Source: Halobacteriovoraceae bacterium (GTDB taxonomy: Bacteria; Bdellovibrionota; Bacteriovoracia; Bacteriovoracales; Bacteriovoracaceae). From it: DNA of 64,000 bases. The number at the start of each line of letters is the position of its first letter. Position 1 is the stretch's first letter. The notes below the pieces were generated by a model that had not been told where the DNA came from, searched no databases, and saw only the letters and a program-made list of their open reading frames with translations. The stretch lies in NCBI GenBank assembly GCA_002711995.1, contig PASN01000005.1, forward strand, positions 1 through 64,000. Direction: 5' to 3'. Shown in pieces: positions 25,401 to 32,952 of this stretch. A program made the translations under genes and the position numbers.

Positions 25401-25623
25401 TAGAGCAGACCAAGAAGAAAAAGAAGATCAAATCAACAGACTCAACGCCTTTAAAAATGCGAATAAAGACAAGTCTGCGGAACAACTTGAAAAGCTTAAA
25501 AATGTTGCTTTAAGAAATGAAAACATTTTTGAGCAACTTCTTGAAACTGTGAATTACTGCTCTCTAGGTCAGATTACTCAAGTCCTTTATGAGGTTGGCG
25601 GCAAGTACAGGAGAAACATGTAA
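22453..25623 (+). CDS. icmF: Fused isobutyryl-CoA mutase (B12-binding + GTPase chaperone + mutase)
   Basis: Adenosylcobalamin-dependent interconversion of isobutyryl-CoA and n-butyryl-CoA, with a built-in G-protein chaperone. 1056 residues. The N-terminal B12-binding domain (about 1-135) has the base-off motif around D14 and H16 ([13 protein letters not shown]). A MeaB-like GTPase domain (about 165-420) has P-loop GTGGAGKSS at 187-195. The C-terminal part, from about 530, is the mutase large domain ([13 protein letters not shown]..., [35 protein letters not shown]). This architecture is specific to IcmF. A cobalamin adenosyltransferase gene follows directly. It probably serves branched-chain amino-acid or fatty-acid breakdown. 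Confidence 0.93.
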   Translation: [1056 protein letters not shown]

Positions 25624-26187
25624 ATGAAAGTTTACACCAAAACTGGAGATAAGGGTGAGACAGGACTTGTAGGTGGGACTCGCATAAGCAAGTCAGACCT
25701 TCGCCTTGAAACCTATGGAGAAGTTGATGAGCTAAATTCTTTTATAGGCGCGATCCATAGTGCTTTAAAATATGAAAAAGTTTCAATTTCTGGTTCAGAA
25801 ACATTGGAGTTTGTTCAAAACGTTCTTTTCAACCTAGGTTCGAAGCTTGCATGTGAATCCCACTCGTGGGAAACCTTTAAACTTCCGGATGTTAATGCTG
25901 AAGACATTAACCGACTAGAGAATTCAATGGATGAGTTTGATAAGGAGCTTGAGCCTCTTAAGAATTTTATTCTGCCAAATGGGTCGATGGCGGCGTCAAG
26001 CTGCCATATCGCTAGATCTGTCTGTCGTCGTGCCGAAAGAAGACTTGTTCAGTTCTCTAAGGCTCACCCAACAGAGACACCAGAAAACTCAATTCAGTTC
26101 TTGAACCGCTTGTCTGATTATCTTTTTATTTATTCAAGATACATTAATCTTAAACTTGGTGAAAAAGAAACTATTTGGAAGCCTTAG
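25624..26187 (+). CDS. Cob(I)alamin adenosyltransferase, PduO type
   Basis: Makes adenosylcobalamin from cob(I)alamin and ATP, the cofactor of the IcmF mutase encoded immediately upstream (TAA then ATG with no gap). 187 residues with the family start YTKTGDKGETGLVGGTR (ATP-binding loop) and the helical motifs YGEVDELNSFIG, LPNGS and CHIARSVCRRAERRL. The C-terminus NRLSDYLFIYSRYIN is typical. The stop interlocks with that of the convergent FHA gene. Confidence 0.93.
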   Translation: MKVYTKTGDKGETGLVGGTRISKSDLRLETYGEVDELNSFIGAIHSALKYEKVSISGSETLEFVQNVLFNLGSKLACESHSWETFKLPDVNAEDINRLENSMDEFDKELEPLKNFILPNGSMAASSCHIARSVCRRAERRLVQFSKAHPTETPENSIQFLNRLSDYLFIYSRYINLKLGEKETIWKP

Positions 26188-26921
26188 TCCAAGCGAACTA
26201 GCTTCTCACCCAAACTTGGCTTTTCACCATTGCCTCTATTTATCTTGTATACGATAAGTGCGGCGGCTAGGCATACAATTGTTACCGGCAGCAGGTCCAC
26301 CGAAAAGTAAAAGGATATGGCCTTGTTGCTATTATTGGCGAAAGGCTCTGGATAAAATCTAGGCGCAATCTTTAATAGAAATGAAAAAACCGCAATACCA
26401 AGACCAATATCAATAACCAACGCTACGGCTTCTTTTAAGTGGCCAGAAGCCGACTCTGATTTTTTCTTTATCTGTTTTTTCTCTCCATGATAGAGTCTAG
26501 CGCTTCTTGTGAACTTTTGAGCAGCTTCATTGTTTCCAAACTGCTTGCGAGTTTCCTCTTTAGTTTGAAGGTTAAGTGTAATACCCGTGCTGTTTCTTTT
26601 TAAAAGATTTAGAATGTCTTCGGAGTTTTTTTCTTTACCCGCAATTTCAATTACGGTTGAGCCGGCCTTTAATTGGTCCCCTGTGCAGAAACGTTGTTGA
26701 TAAATCTTTATGTCATTTAAGCTTGTGTCATTTTTGCTTTCAAGGTCTTCCACAAACAGAGACTTTCCTTGAATATACAGACGCAGGTGTAGGCCACTGA
26801 GCTCTCCGTCATCTACTGAAATTTTTGACGCTTTTGTTCTGCCAAGCGTAATAGGCTCGTTTGATATTGGATAATACTTTACATCTCCAGCAGGAGGTTT
26901 GACTTTGATAAAAACTTTCAC
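26184..26921 (-). CDS. FHA-domain protein with C-terminal membrane anchor
   Basis: 245 residues. The N-terminal forkhead-associated domain (about 1-95) has the conserved ITLGRTKASKISVDD, LSGLHLRL and DLESKNDTSLND blocks, so it likely binds phosphothreonine peptides at the cytoplasmic side. A Lys-rich linker is followed by two membrane segments (about 165-185 and 205-225). FHA proteins tie Ser/Thr kinase signalling to membrane processes; no kinase is adjacent. It is probably a single-gene transcription unit convergent with the adenosyltransferase gene. Confidence 0.82.
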   Translation of the reverse strand: MKVFIKVKPPAGDVKYYPISNEPITLGRTKASKISVDDGELSGLHLRLYIQGKSLFVEDLESKNDTSLNDIKIYQQRFCTGDQLKAGSTVIEIAGKEKNSEDILNLLKRNSTGITLNLQTKEETRKQFGNNEAAQKFTRSARLYHGEKKQIKKKSESASGHLKEAVALVIDIGLGIAVFSFLLKIAPRFYPEPFANNSNKAISFYFSVDLLPVTIVCLAAALIVYKINRGNGEKPSLGEKLVRLD

Positions 26922-27081
26922 ACTAACCCTCAGATTTTTCTTAGTAATATTAAATACTTAAATTGAAAAAAAGTAAAACATTCTAAAAATGTGGAGTATT
27001 TTTCAGCACTTGCAAGGCTAAAGTACGTTAACATTTGCCTTATTTTGTTGTAGTCTAGGTGGTAGATATAAGGAGAAAATT

Positions 27082-27420
27082 ATGCAAGAGAGTAATCTTG
27101 TTTCAATAACAGAAAAAGCGCAGACACAAATTAAAAACATCTTTAATAGCGAGTCCCCAGGTCCTAATACCGGACTTAGGCTTGCTGTAGTTGGAGGTGG
27201 ATGCTCTGGCCTTCAGTATAAAATTGAGTTTTCCCCAAAAAAAGAAAAAGACAATATTATTTCTTTGGGTGAGATTGAGGTCTTAATTGATCCAAAATCC
27301 TCTATTTACCTTAAGGGTATTGAGCTAGACTTCAAAGACGGCCTTAATGGCAAAGGCTTTGTTTTTAATAACCCAAACGCCACGAACACTTGCGGTTGTG
27401 GGGAGTCTTTCTCTGTCTAA
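27082..27420 (+). CDS. A-type iron-sulfur carrier (IscA/ErpA family)
   Basis: 112 residues. The three cluster-binding Cys are at 41 (GGGCSGLQY), 104 and 106 (NTCGCGESF), the exact family pattern. It holds and delivers [2Fe-2S] or [4Fe-4S] clusters to apo-proteins in the cytosol. AAGGAG precedes the ATG. The downstream YgfZ-TPR gene's frame opens inside its last 25 codons, so the two are translationally coupled; YgfZ/IBA57 and IscA proteins act together in [4Fe-4S] maturation in other organisms. Whether it is ErpA or IscA cannot be decided from this sequence. Confidence 0.92.
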   Translation: MQESNLVSITEKAQTQIKNIFNSESPGPNTGLRLAVVGGGCSGLQYKIEFSPKKEKDNIISLGEIEVLIDPKSSIYLKGIELDFKDGLNGKGFVFNNPNATNTCGCGESFSV

Positions 27421-28945
27421 AAATATTCCCTTACTTGTTGAAGACGTCGTTTACACTGGTGGGCAGTTTAGGCTGCCCAATCATAAAATCATTTCAGTTA
27501 AAGGAGACGACGCTCAGACCTTTTTAAATAACCAAACAACTAATGATGTCTCAAAGCTTGCAGATCAAAGCTTTCATTTAAATTCTGTTTTAGATCTGTC
27601 TGCTAAAATAGTGGGCTTTTTTGAATTGTTGAAAACTGATGAAAATGAATTCTACATTGTTACTCATGTTGATATAGCAGACGCAATTGTGGAAAGACTT
27701 GAAAAATATCTCATTGCCGAAGATGTGGAGATAGAACAAATAAATCAATCCGCTTACGGCATCATCGGAACTAGGCAAGAACAAGCTAAAGGCTGGAGTG
27801 GAATTTATGCTGGTGAGAAAGTTGTTTTAAACTTTGGTGAAAGTGACATTCCTTTGATTAATCAAGAGAGTTTTCATACTTTGAAAGTTCTTACTGGTTA
27901 TCCTGTGTGGGGTGAAACTATTCATGAATCTGAATTAATAAACAACACCACACTAATCGATCTTGCCTATAACAAAGACAAGGGCTGCTTTTTAGGACAA
28001 GAAACAGTTAGTAAAATTGAAACTCGAAGGGGAGCTGCCTTTAAGCCAGTGGTTATTGAATTGAATGATAAGATTAATATCAACTCAAAAGATATTTTGA
28101 AAATTGAAGGGAAAAAAGTCGGAAAGGTGCAATCTCAAGCTGATAGCTATTTGCTTGCATCCTTAAATAGAGAGTCGAGGATTGAAGGTTTAAAAGTTAG
28201 TTTTGATTCGCCTTTTGAGTTTGAAGGTGTTGTTAAAAACCTCCCTATATACAAATCCTCAGAAAAATCGATCTCCTTTTATTATCATGGAGTGGAGCTA
28301 TTTCAGGAAGGGAATGAGGAAGAAGCTGAAAAATATCTTTTAAAATCGATTGAAGTCGATCCGACCTTTGAGGACGCTTATGAAAGTTTAGGTGTTCTTT
28401 ATGGAAGACAAGAGAGGTATAAGGAAGCAATAGCCTATATGGAGAAGTTATCAAAGCTTAACCAGAAATCGGTAATGGCACATACAAACATGTCTCTGTA
28501 TTACATGAAAATCGGAGAAATTGAAAAAGCCGAAGATCAAAAGGCCCAAGCAACCATTAAGCAATTTGAGGTTCTTGGTGACGAAGCTGATCGAAAAAGG
28601 CGTCTCGAGGAAGAAGAGAAAAAAAAGAAAGAAGAGATTGAAAAGCGCGAAGGCATGTACCGTCAAGTTTTGGAGATTGATCCAGAAGACACTTTGGCCA
28701 ATTACGGACTAGGCGAGATTGAACTTGAAAAAGGTCTCTACCAAGATTCGATATCACACCTTAAAAAAGCAATAGAACATAAAAAGAACTACTCTGTGGC
28801 CTGGCTTGCCCTTGGGAAGGCCTATATGCAATCAGGTGAGAAAGAACTAGCTCTTGAAACCTTTAGAGAAGGTATAAAAGTCGCAGGTAAGAATGGCGAT
28901 CTTATGCCGGCCAATGAAATGCAACGGCTTTTGGGTTTACTTTAA
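27413..28945 (+). CDS. YgfZ/GcvT-like folate-binding protein fused to TPR repeats
   Basis: About 510 residues. The N-terminal half is YgfZ-like (Fe-S enzyme repair; tetrahydrofolate-binding GcvT fold) with the diagnostic KGCFLGQETVSKIETRRGAA. The C-terminal half, from about 300, holds at least four TPRs (ELFQEGNEEEAEKYLLKSIEVDP, and LGEIELEKGLYQDSISHLKKAI), split by a Lys/Glu-rich coiled coil. The start is uncertain. The open frame begins with an ATG at 27347 inside the upstream gene, but a GGGGAG lies seven bases before the in-frame CTG at 27413, which I mark. GTG at 27398 is another option. The fusion is unusual; YgfZ alone is about 320 residues. Confidence 0.8.
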   Translation: MSKNIPLLVEDVVYTGGQFRLPNHKIISVKGDDAQTFLNNQTTNDVSKLADQSFHLNSVLDLSAKIVGFFELLKTDENEFYIVTHVDIADAIVERLEKYLIAEDVEIEQINQSAYGIIGTRQEQAKGWSGIYAGEKVVLNFGESDIPLINQESFHTLKVLTGYPVWGETIHESELINNTTLIDLAYNKDKGCFLGQETVSKIETRRGAAFKPVVIELNDKININSKDILKIEGKKVGKVQSQADSYLLASLNRESRIEGLKVSFDSPFEFEGVVKNLPIYKSSEKSISFYYHGVELFQEGNEEEAEKYLLKSIEVDPTFEDAYESLGVLYGRQERYKEAIAYMEKLSKLNQKSVMAHTNMSLYYMKIGEIEKAEDQKAQATIKQFEVLGDEADRKRRLEEEEKKKKEEIEKREGMYRQVLEIDPEDTLANYGLGEIELEKGLYQDSISHLKKAIEHKKNYSVAWLALGKAYMQSGEKELALETFREGIKVAGKNGDLMPANEMQRLLGLL

Positions 28946-29055
28946 GTAAAGATAATTAGGATTTTAATAGAACCTATTTATTAATGCCCTCATATTGTAT
29001 CTTCAGCTGTTACAATTTAAAGTAGAGTCAAAGCTAGGTCTTGATAGAACATAAT

Positions 29056-29088
29056 GAAAAAAGGCCGGTTATTTATCGCCAGCCTTTA
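29056..29088 (-). terminator. Terminator of the small secreted-protein gene
   Basis: Leftward-read hairpin AAAGGC-GG paired with CC-GCCTTT, one bulge per arm, followed by TTTTTTC. It starts 22 bases after the stop codon of the secreted-protein gene. Confidence 0.7.
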
Positions 29089-29110
29089 TGAACGATTTCT
29101 GTGTTTTTAA

Positions 29111-29569
29111 CTAGAGGTTTATGAGTCCACATTCGAGCCTAACTCTTTTCTCATCTTCGCCAAATGCTACTGGGAACTCTATTACTGTCGTTTCACCACT
29201 AGCCAAGGGGACAGAAACACCTAATTCTCCAGATTTTACTGTTACACTTTTTATGATTCTTTCAGCTGAAATTGGATTCTCTGCATAAATAGGTTTAAAT
29301 GTCATTTGCATTGTTTTTCCTTCGTTTAGGACACCTAAACCAAAGTTAACTTCCATTTTAGCATTACCTTCACTTACTAGTCTTTCTAAATTAACAGAAG
29401 TAATATACCCATCAGACCTCAGTCTAGAATCTCTATTGTTTATATGAAATGATTGTTCTTCTACCATTCCAAGCTGATTATTGGTATATGTTGAAAAACA
29501 AGAAAAGTCCTCTATCGCAAATGATGACATCGAAGCTACAAGAGTTAATCCTAATGATAGTTTTTTCAT
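29111..29569 (-). CDS. Small secreted protein of unknown function
   Basis: 152 residues from the ATG of MKKLSLG, preferred to an in-frame start 60 bases upstream because AAGGA lies about 8 bases before it and the signal peptide MKKLSLGLTLVASMSSFA follows. That leader and its DNA are nearly the same as in the secreted-protein genes starting at 6372 and 8892, although the mature domains differ. The mature part is beta-rich by eye with two Cys. A weak form of the GGTTT-N6-AAACC element lies 27 bases upstream, and CTGGGAGAATC-type bases further upstream. Confidence 0.75.
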   Translation of the reverse strand: MKKLSLGLTLVASMSSFAIEDFSCFSTYTNNQLGMVEEQSFHINNRDSRLRSDGYITSVNLERLVSEGNAKMEVNFGLGVLNEGKTMQMTFKPIYAENPISAERIIKSVTVKSGELGVSVPLASGETTVIEFPVAFGEDEKRVRLECGLINL

Positions 29570-29595
29570 AATAAATCCTTTTTCAAGTTTGTAAT

Positions 29596-29611
29596 GGTTT
29601 ATTCTTAAATC
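29596..29611. promoter_or_regulatory. GGTTT-N6-AAATC element, copy E (weak form)
   Basis: GGTTTATTCTTAAATC, 27 bases upstream of the leftward secreted-protein gene at 29569, at the same distance and in the same TAATGG context as copy D. One arm base is changed. It shows that the element is not confined to the 4-9 kb island. Confidence 0.4.
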
Positions 29612-29793
29612 TTGCCTTGATTCTCCCATTTCTTATGATCGAGCGTAAGATCAACTGTAATAGTTTCTTTGGATGTCTAACTAATTGACAGTTAGCTTAT
29701 TGACGAACACTTTAGTAGGGGGAGTTAAAAAAAGGCAGGAACTGTAGTGAACTCTTGCCTATAAGTGAAATTTAGGGACTTTTTAAGAAAACT

Positions 29794-30579
29794 CTAAATA
29801 TGAACACAAGATATCTGAAGTAATTTGTCATCCTTTTTGAAAACTTTCACACCAATCGGTTCTCCATTAAAAAATGTCACGTTCTCAAACAGTATTTCTT
29901 TTTTGTTTTTTACATAGAGAAACGGGAGATCGCGGTCTACTTCTGATATTTCAACAGTGCCACGAAGATAGTTCTTGGCAGTGACCATTCGAAAAACCAC
30001 ATCGTATTTTGATTTTTCAATCTGTGAGCTCTTACCCATACTCTTTACACTACTGTTGTGAACGATAAAACCTTCACTACCTAAAACCCGAGTCGGGTAC
30101 GAATTTTTAATTAAAGAAAGCTGACATGCATACTGTTCGCCTTCTTTGTGTTCCAATGCGATAATTATGTTTGAAGACAAGTTGTATTTTCCTTCTTCAA
30201 GTCCAATGATTCCAAAATATTCGTGAAGCACTATTCTGATTTTGTCTTCTAAAGAGAGCTTTTGCCACTTTCCTTCATTAATTAAAATCTCTCCTTTCAA
30301 TGGGTAGTTTTTAGCTACATATCCTGCTTCATCAGGGCACTCCTTGTCGCTGTCATCTGCACACAGTTTGTAGCCAACTACATAAACTTGTGTCTTTTGG
30401 ATGGCCTCTTCCAGTTTTTCGAGGTCTATGTTGGTTGGGTTTTTACCAGGTGAGCTTAAAAACTTTAAGCTATTGGCGGCTATTTGGGTAAATCTAAGGG
30501 CTATTTCATTGCCGCCATTGCCATCACGGCCGGCAAAGGTATAAGTCGTTAAAAAAATTGCTAGGATTAAAATTTTCAT
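29794..30579 (-). CDS. Secreted protein with HE-containing motif, unknown function
   Basis: 261 residues from the ATG of MKILILAIF, preferred to the TTG two codons before it. The signal peptide ends at TFA and the mature N-terminus is GRDGNGGNE, a Gly-Asn-rich opening I have the impression is common in exported proteins of this bacterial group. The middle has RIVLHEYFGIIGLEEGKY; the H-E pair could be the remains of a zinc metalloprotease helix, but the second His of HExxH is missing. Four Cys. The function is unrecognised. Confidence 0.65.
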   Translation of the reverse strand: MKILILAIFLTTYTFAGRDGNGGNEIALRFTQIAANSLKFLSSPGKNPTNIDLEKLEEAIQKTQVYVVGYKLCADDSDKECPDEAGYVAKNYPLKGEILINEGKWQKLSLEDKIRIVLHEYFGIIGLEEGKYNLSSNIIIALEHKEGEQYACQLSLIKNSYPTRVLGSEGFIVHNSSVKSMGKSSQIEKSKYDVVFRMVTAKNYLRGTVEISEVDRDLPFLYVKNKKEILFENVTFFNGEPIGVKVFKKDDKLLQISCVHI

Positions 30580-30642
30580 GACCAAATTCTACACCCAGTT
30601 TAGGAGTATCTTTTAGTCGAAGTGGAAACATTACAGATGTGT

Positions 30643-31413
30643 CTATTTTTTAGTCACTGGAAAAAGGCCGACATGAAGAGCATAAACAGAGTCCTTCTCA
30701 TCAACATCTTCCAAGAAGTCGCAAAGGCTTTGTCTGAACTTTTTTATAATACCCTTGGCCTCATAGATCTTTCTTTGGTTTGTTGCAAAAACAATTGCAG
30801 AGTGATCCCTATTTTCCATCTCAACTTCATCAATTGCTTCTTTAGACAATTCCAGAAGAGACTTTTGGTACTCTTTATTGGCCTTGTTGGTCTGCTCAAG
30901 ACCTATCTCGTGGCTTGAAAAACCTGCTGTTAGGTCACTAATGTGATCATCCTCTATTTCTATAAGGCCAGCTTGTTGGAGATTGTTTAATACTTCCACA
31001 ATGCGCTCTTCAGTTACTTTTAATTTTTTTGTAAAAAACTCTGTATCAAACTTGCCAGAGTTGAGTTTTATCAATTCCAAAAATGTATAGTGGATAGGAT
31101 CGGAGATGATTTTAAAGACAAGCTCTGGAGTGCTTTTATACTCTTTTTTCGGAGTCGAAATCTTAAAAGCTTTTATATTCTTCTCTTGCTCTATTTTAAA
31201 ACAAATCTTTTCAATCTCTTCAGGACTCTGATCGAGTTTTTCTAAAATTTGCTGAACTAGCTCTATGTCAGGGATTCTTTTTCCATTCATGACTTTAGAG
31301 AGAGAGGAGGGGTCAATATTCAAATCTCTTGCGAATGAGCGCATTGAATAGGCAGGATTGTTGTCTTGTTTCTCTTGTAGCTTGTTTTTTAAAAATTCTG
31401 ATAAAACACTCAT
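30643..31413 (-). CDS. TIGR02147-family regulator with N-terminal helix-turn-helix
   Basis: 256 residues, taken from the second Met, which has AGGA seven bases upstream. The N-terminus (about 20-65) is an XRE-like HTH: MRSFARDLNIDPSSLSKVMNGKRIP. The middle is a winged-helix-like segment (FFTKKLKVTEERIVEVLNNLQQAGLIE). The C-terminal VYALHVGLFPVTKK is a hallmark of TIGR02147 proteins, which are numerous in Bdellovibrio-like bacteria. It is probably a transcriptional regulator; targets are unknown. It lies downstream of two secreted-protein genes, separated by a terminator hairpin. Confidence 0.8.
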   Translation of the reverse strand: MSVLSEFLKNKLQEKQDNNPAYSMRSFARDLNIDPSSLSKVMNGKRIPDIELVQQILEKLDQSPEEIEKICFKIEQEKNIKAFKISTPKKEYKSTPELVFKIISDPIHYTFLELIKLNSGKFDTEFFTKKLKVTEERIVEVLNNLQQAGLIEIEDDHISDLTAGFSSHEIGLEQTNKANKEYQKSLLELSKEAIDEVEMENRDHSAIVFATNQRKIYEAKGIIKKFRQSLCDFLEDVDEKDSVYALHVGLFPVTKK

Positions 31414-31429
31414 CAAAAATCCTATTTCA

Positions 31430-31454
31430 AAAGGGCCTGGTGCTCAGGCCCTTT
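31430..31454 (-). terminator. Terminator of the secreted-protein pair
   Basis: Ten-base perfect stem AAAGGGCCTG / CAGGCCCTTT with a 5-nt loop and a short T-run on the leftward strand, 8 bases after the stop codon. It also lies 16 bases before the start of the downstream regulator, so read-through would be needed to co-express that gene. Confidence 0.75.
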
Positions 31455-31462
31455 AAGTTTCC

Positions 31463-32008
31463 TTATCTTCCAAAGTAGTAGTCTTTACTAACTGAATTTA
31501 AAAACTCTTGTGAAGTAAACTTTTCTACTGCTTCAGCTCTCTCTTGCTCGTTTGAGTAGTAGTCAACATAAGTCGGGCCTTGGTGGTACCAGTCATGACT
31601 AGAGGATACATTGTAAACCTTCCACTCATCAACATTTTTTGTGAATTCCATGTAGTCGACCTTATTTTTTCTTTCTGCATCAACTACAAATCCATCAACT
31701 ATTTTAACCTCTAATTCATAAGTCTCACCTAAGAAAACAGCGTCAAATCCCAGGCTTGAAAGAAAAGAGTATTGTCCTGGCTCTGTTGCGCAAAGCTTTT
31801 TAGAGTTAACTTTTAGCCATTCACCATGGTGTGTTTTTCCAAACAGACCAAATCCGGTCACAGTCTCAAGCTTAAGCATTCCGAGTCCAGTAGGTCCATT
31901 ACATGTAATTTCTCTTACTACGCCTTTTTTAATTTCAGCGGTTTCTTGGGCAAAAAGGCCAGTACTCATAATAGTTAGCGAAGCGATTGTAATAATTAAG
32001 TTTTTCAT
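31463..32008 (-). CDS. Secreted protein of unknown function
   Basis: 181 residues with signal peptide MKNLIITIASLTIMSTGLFAQ. The mature part has two Cys and aromatic-rich stretches (HDWYHQGPTYVDYYSNEQ); no family is recognised. It lies 47 bases downstream of another secreted-protein gene on the same strand, and the pair ends in a strong terminator, so it is a two-gene operon of exported proteins. Confidence 0.72.
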   Translation of the reverse strand: MKNLIITIASLTIMSTGLFAQETAEIKKGVVREITCNGPTGLGMLKLETVTGFGLFGKTHHGEWLKVNSKKLCATEPGQYSFLSSLGFDAVFLGETYELEVKIVDGFVVDAERKNKVDYMEFTKNVDEWKVYNVSSSHDWYHQGPTYVDYYSNEQERAEAVEKFTSQEFLNSVSKDYYFGR

Positions 32009-32055
32009 TTCTATTCCTTTTGTTGGCTTGGTTATTTTAAGTTTTTTATTTTTTA

Positions 32056-32538
32056 TTAAAGGCTTCCGTCGAAGTCTTGCTCTGGGTAATTAAATTCAAG
32101 GTATTCCCCAAATGCAGACCTTATGCTTTCTACACCGAACTTGGTATAACCATTTTTTTTGCAGGTTATGTGGCTTATATTCTTCACATTCTTAAGAGTA
32201 ATGTGTGCCGTAAAATTATAATAACTCGAATATTCATTCTTAATCATTTTGACATCCTCAATTAAGTAACTTTTATCCTGAGCAAGAAATGTTTTATCCT
32301 CATAAAATGGCTGCTTGAGGACCATTACACAGGTAGTCTCGCGCCAATAGCTTAGCTCCGTACTATAGGTCCTTCCAAACTTAAAAGTAATGAATTCTGA
32401 ATGCCCATCAACCGTGAAATCTTCTGTTACTTTTACAGTTCCTCCTATAAGGCTTTCAACGTCAGCTTCTGTTGCAGAAGCATTTAAAGACCCGATAAGA
32501 GTTGTCATAGTTAAAATAGATGTTAGTAGCTTTTTCAT
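32056..32538 (-). CDS. Secreted protein of unknown function
   Basis: 160 residues with signal peptide MKKLLTSILTMTTLIGSLNASA. The mature part has two Cys (TTCVMVLKQ and HITCKKNGY) and a beta-rich look; no motif is recognised. AAGGA lies before the ATG. It is first gene of a two-gene leftward operon with the 181-residue secreted protein. Confidence 0.72.
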   Translation of the reverse strand: MKKLLTSILTMTTLIGSLNASATEADVESLIGGTVKVTEDFTVDGHSEFITFKFGRTYSTELSYWRETTCVMVLKQPFYEDKTFLAQDKSYLIEDVKMIKNEYSSYYNFTAHITLKNVKNISHITCKKNGYTKFGVESIRSAFGEYLEFNYPEQDFDGSL

Positions 32539-32683
32539 TTTTAAATCCTTTGTTTCGGTTTGATGAAAAAGGTTTTATCAGGAATTGTTGCGCTGCGGTA
32601 GGGTGTGGCCGCCTTTGTGTGGACAAGTATGGGGACACGGGTAATTTTTACGAATTTTTGGGTGTAACTTCTTGAAAAAAGGC

Positions 32684-32719
32684 AAAAAAAAAGCCTTCTG
32701 GGTTAAAGAAGGCTTTTTT
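32684..32719 (-). terminator. Rho-independent terminator of tRNA-Asn
   Basis: Leftward-read stem AAAAAAGCCTTCT / AGAAGGCTTTTTT with a short loop and a further run of T, 10 bases past the tRNA 3' end. Bases 32539-32683 between it and the next gene show nothing else I can support. Confidence 0.88.
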
Positions 32720-32728
32720 AGTTTTAAA

Positions 32729-32804
32729 TGGCTGGGGTACGCGGGCTCGAACCGCGGACAAATAGATTAACAGTCTACTGCTCTACCAACTGAGCTATAC
32801 CCCA
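32729..32804 (-). tRNA. tRNA-Asn (anticodon GUU)
   Basis: 76 nt with encoded CCA. The acceptor stem TGGGGTA pairs perfectly with TACCCCA and the discriminator base is G. The D-arm is AGCTCAGTTGGTAGAGC, the anticodon loop CTGTTAA gives anticodon GUU, and the T-arm is GCGGTTCGAGCCCGC. A strong terminator follows. Single tRNA, not in a cluster. Confidence 0.97.
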
Positions 32805-32952
32805 TTAAAACCGTAACAACATTTATAAAGATTAATTATCTAACTGTCCAGCTCTTTTTTGCTGATAAATACTTAATATAAGGTTGAAATTTGTTGAGTT
32901 TTTAACTCAAGTTTTGAGGTGGTTTAACCGATAAGCCTAAAAAAGGAGCTCC

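Noticed and set aside
30160-30220. Active HExxH metalloprotease motif in the 261-residue secreted protein
   Set aside because: LHEYFGII lacks the second His; without it the motif is not convincing.
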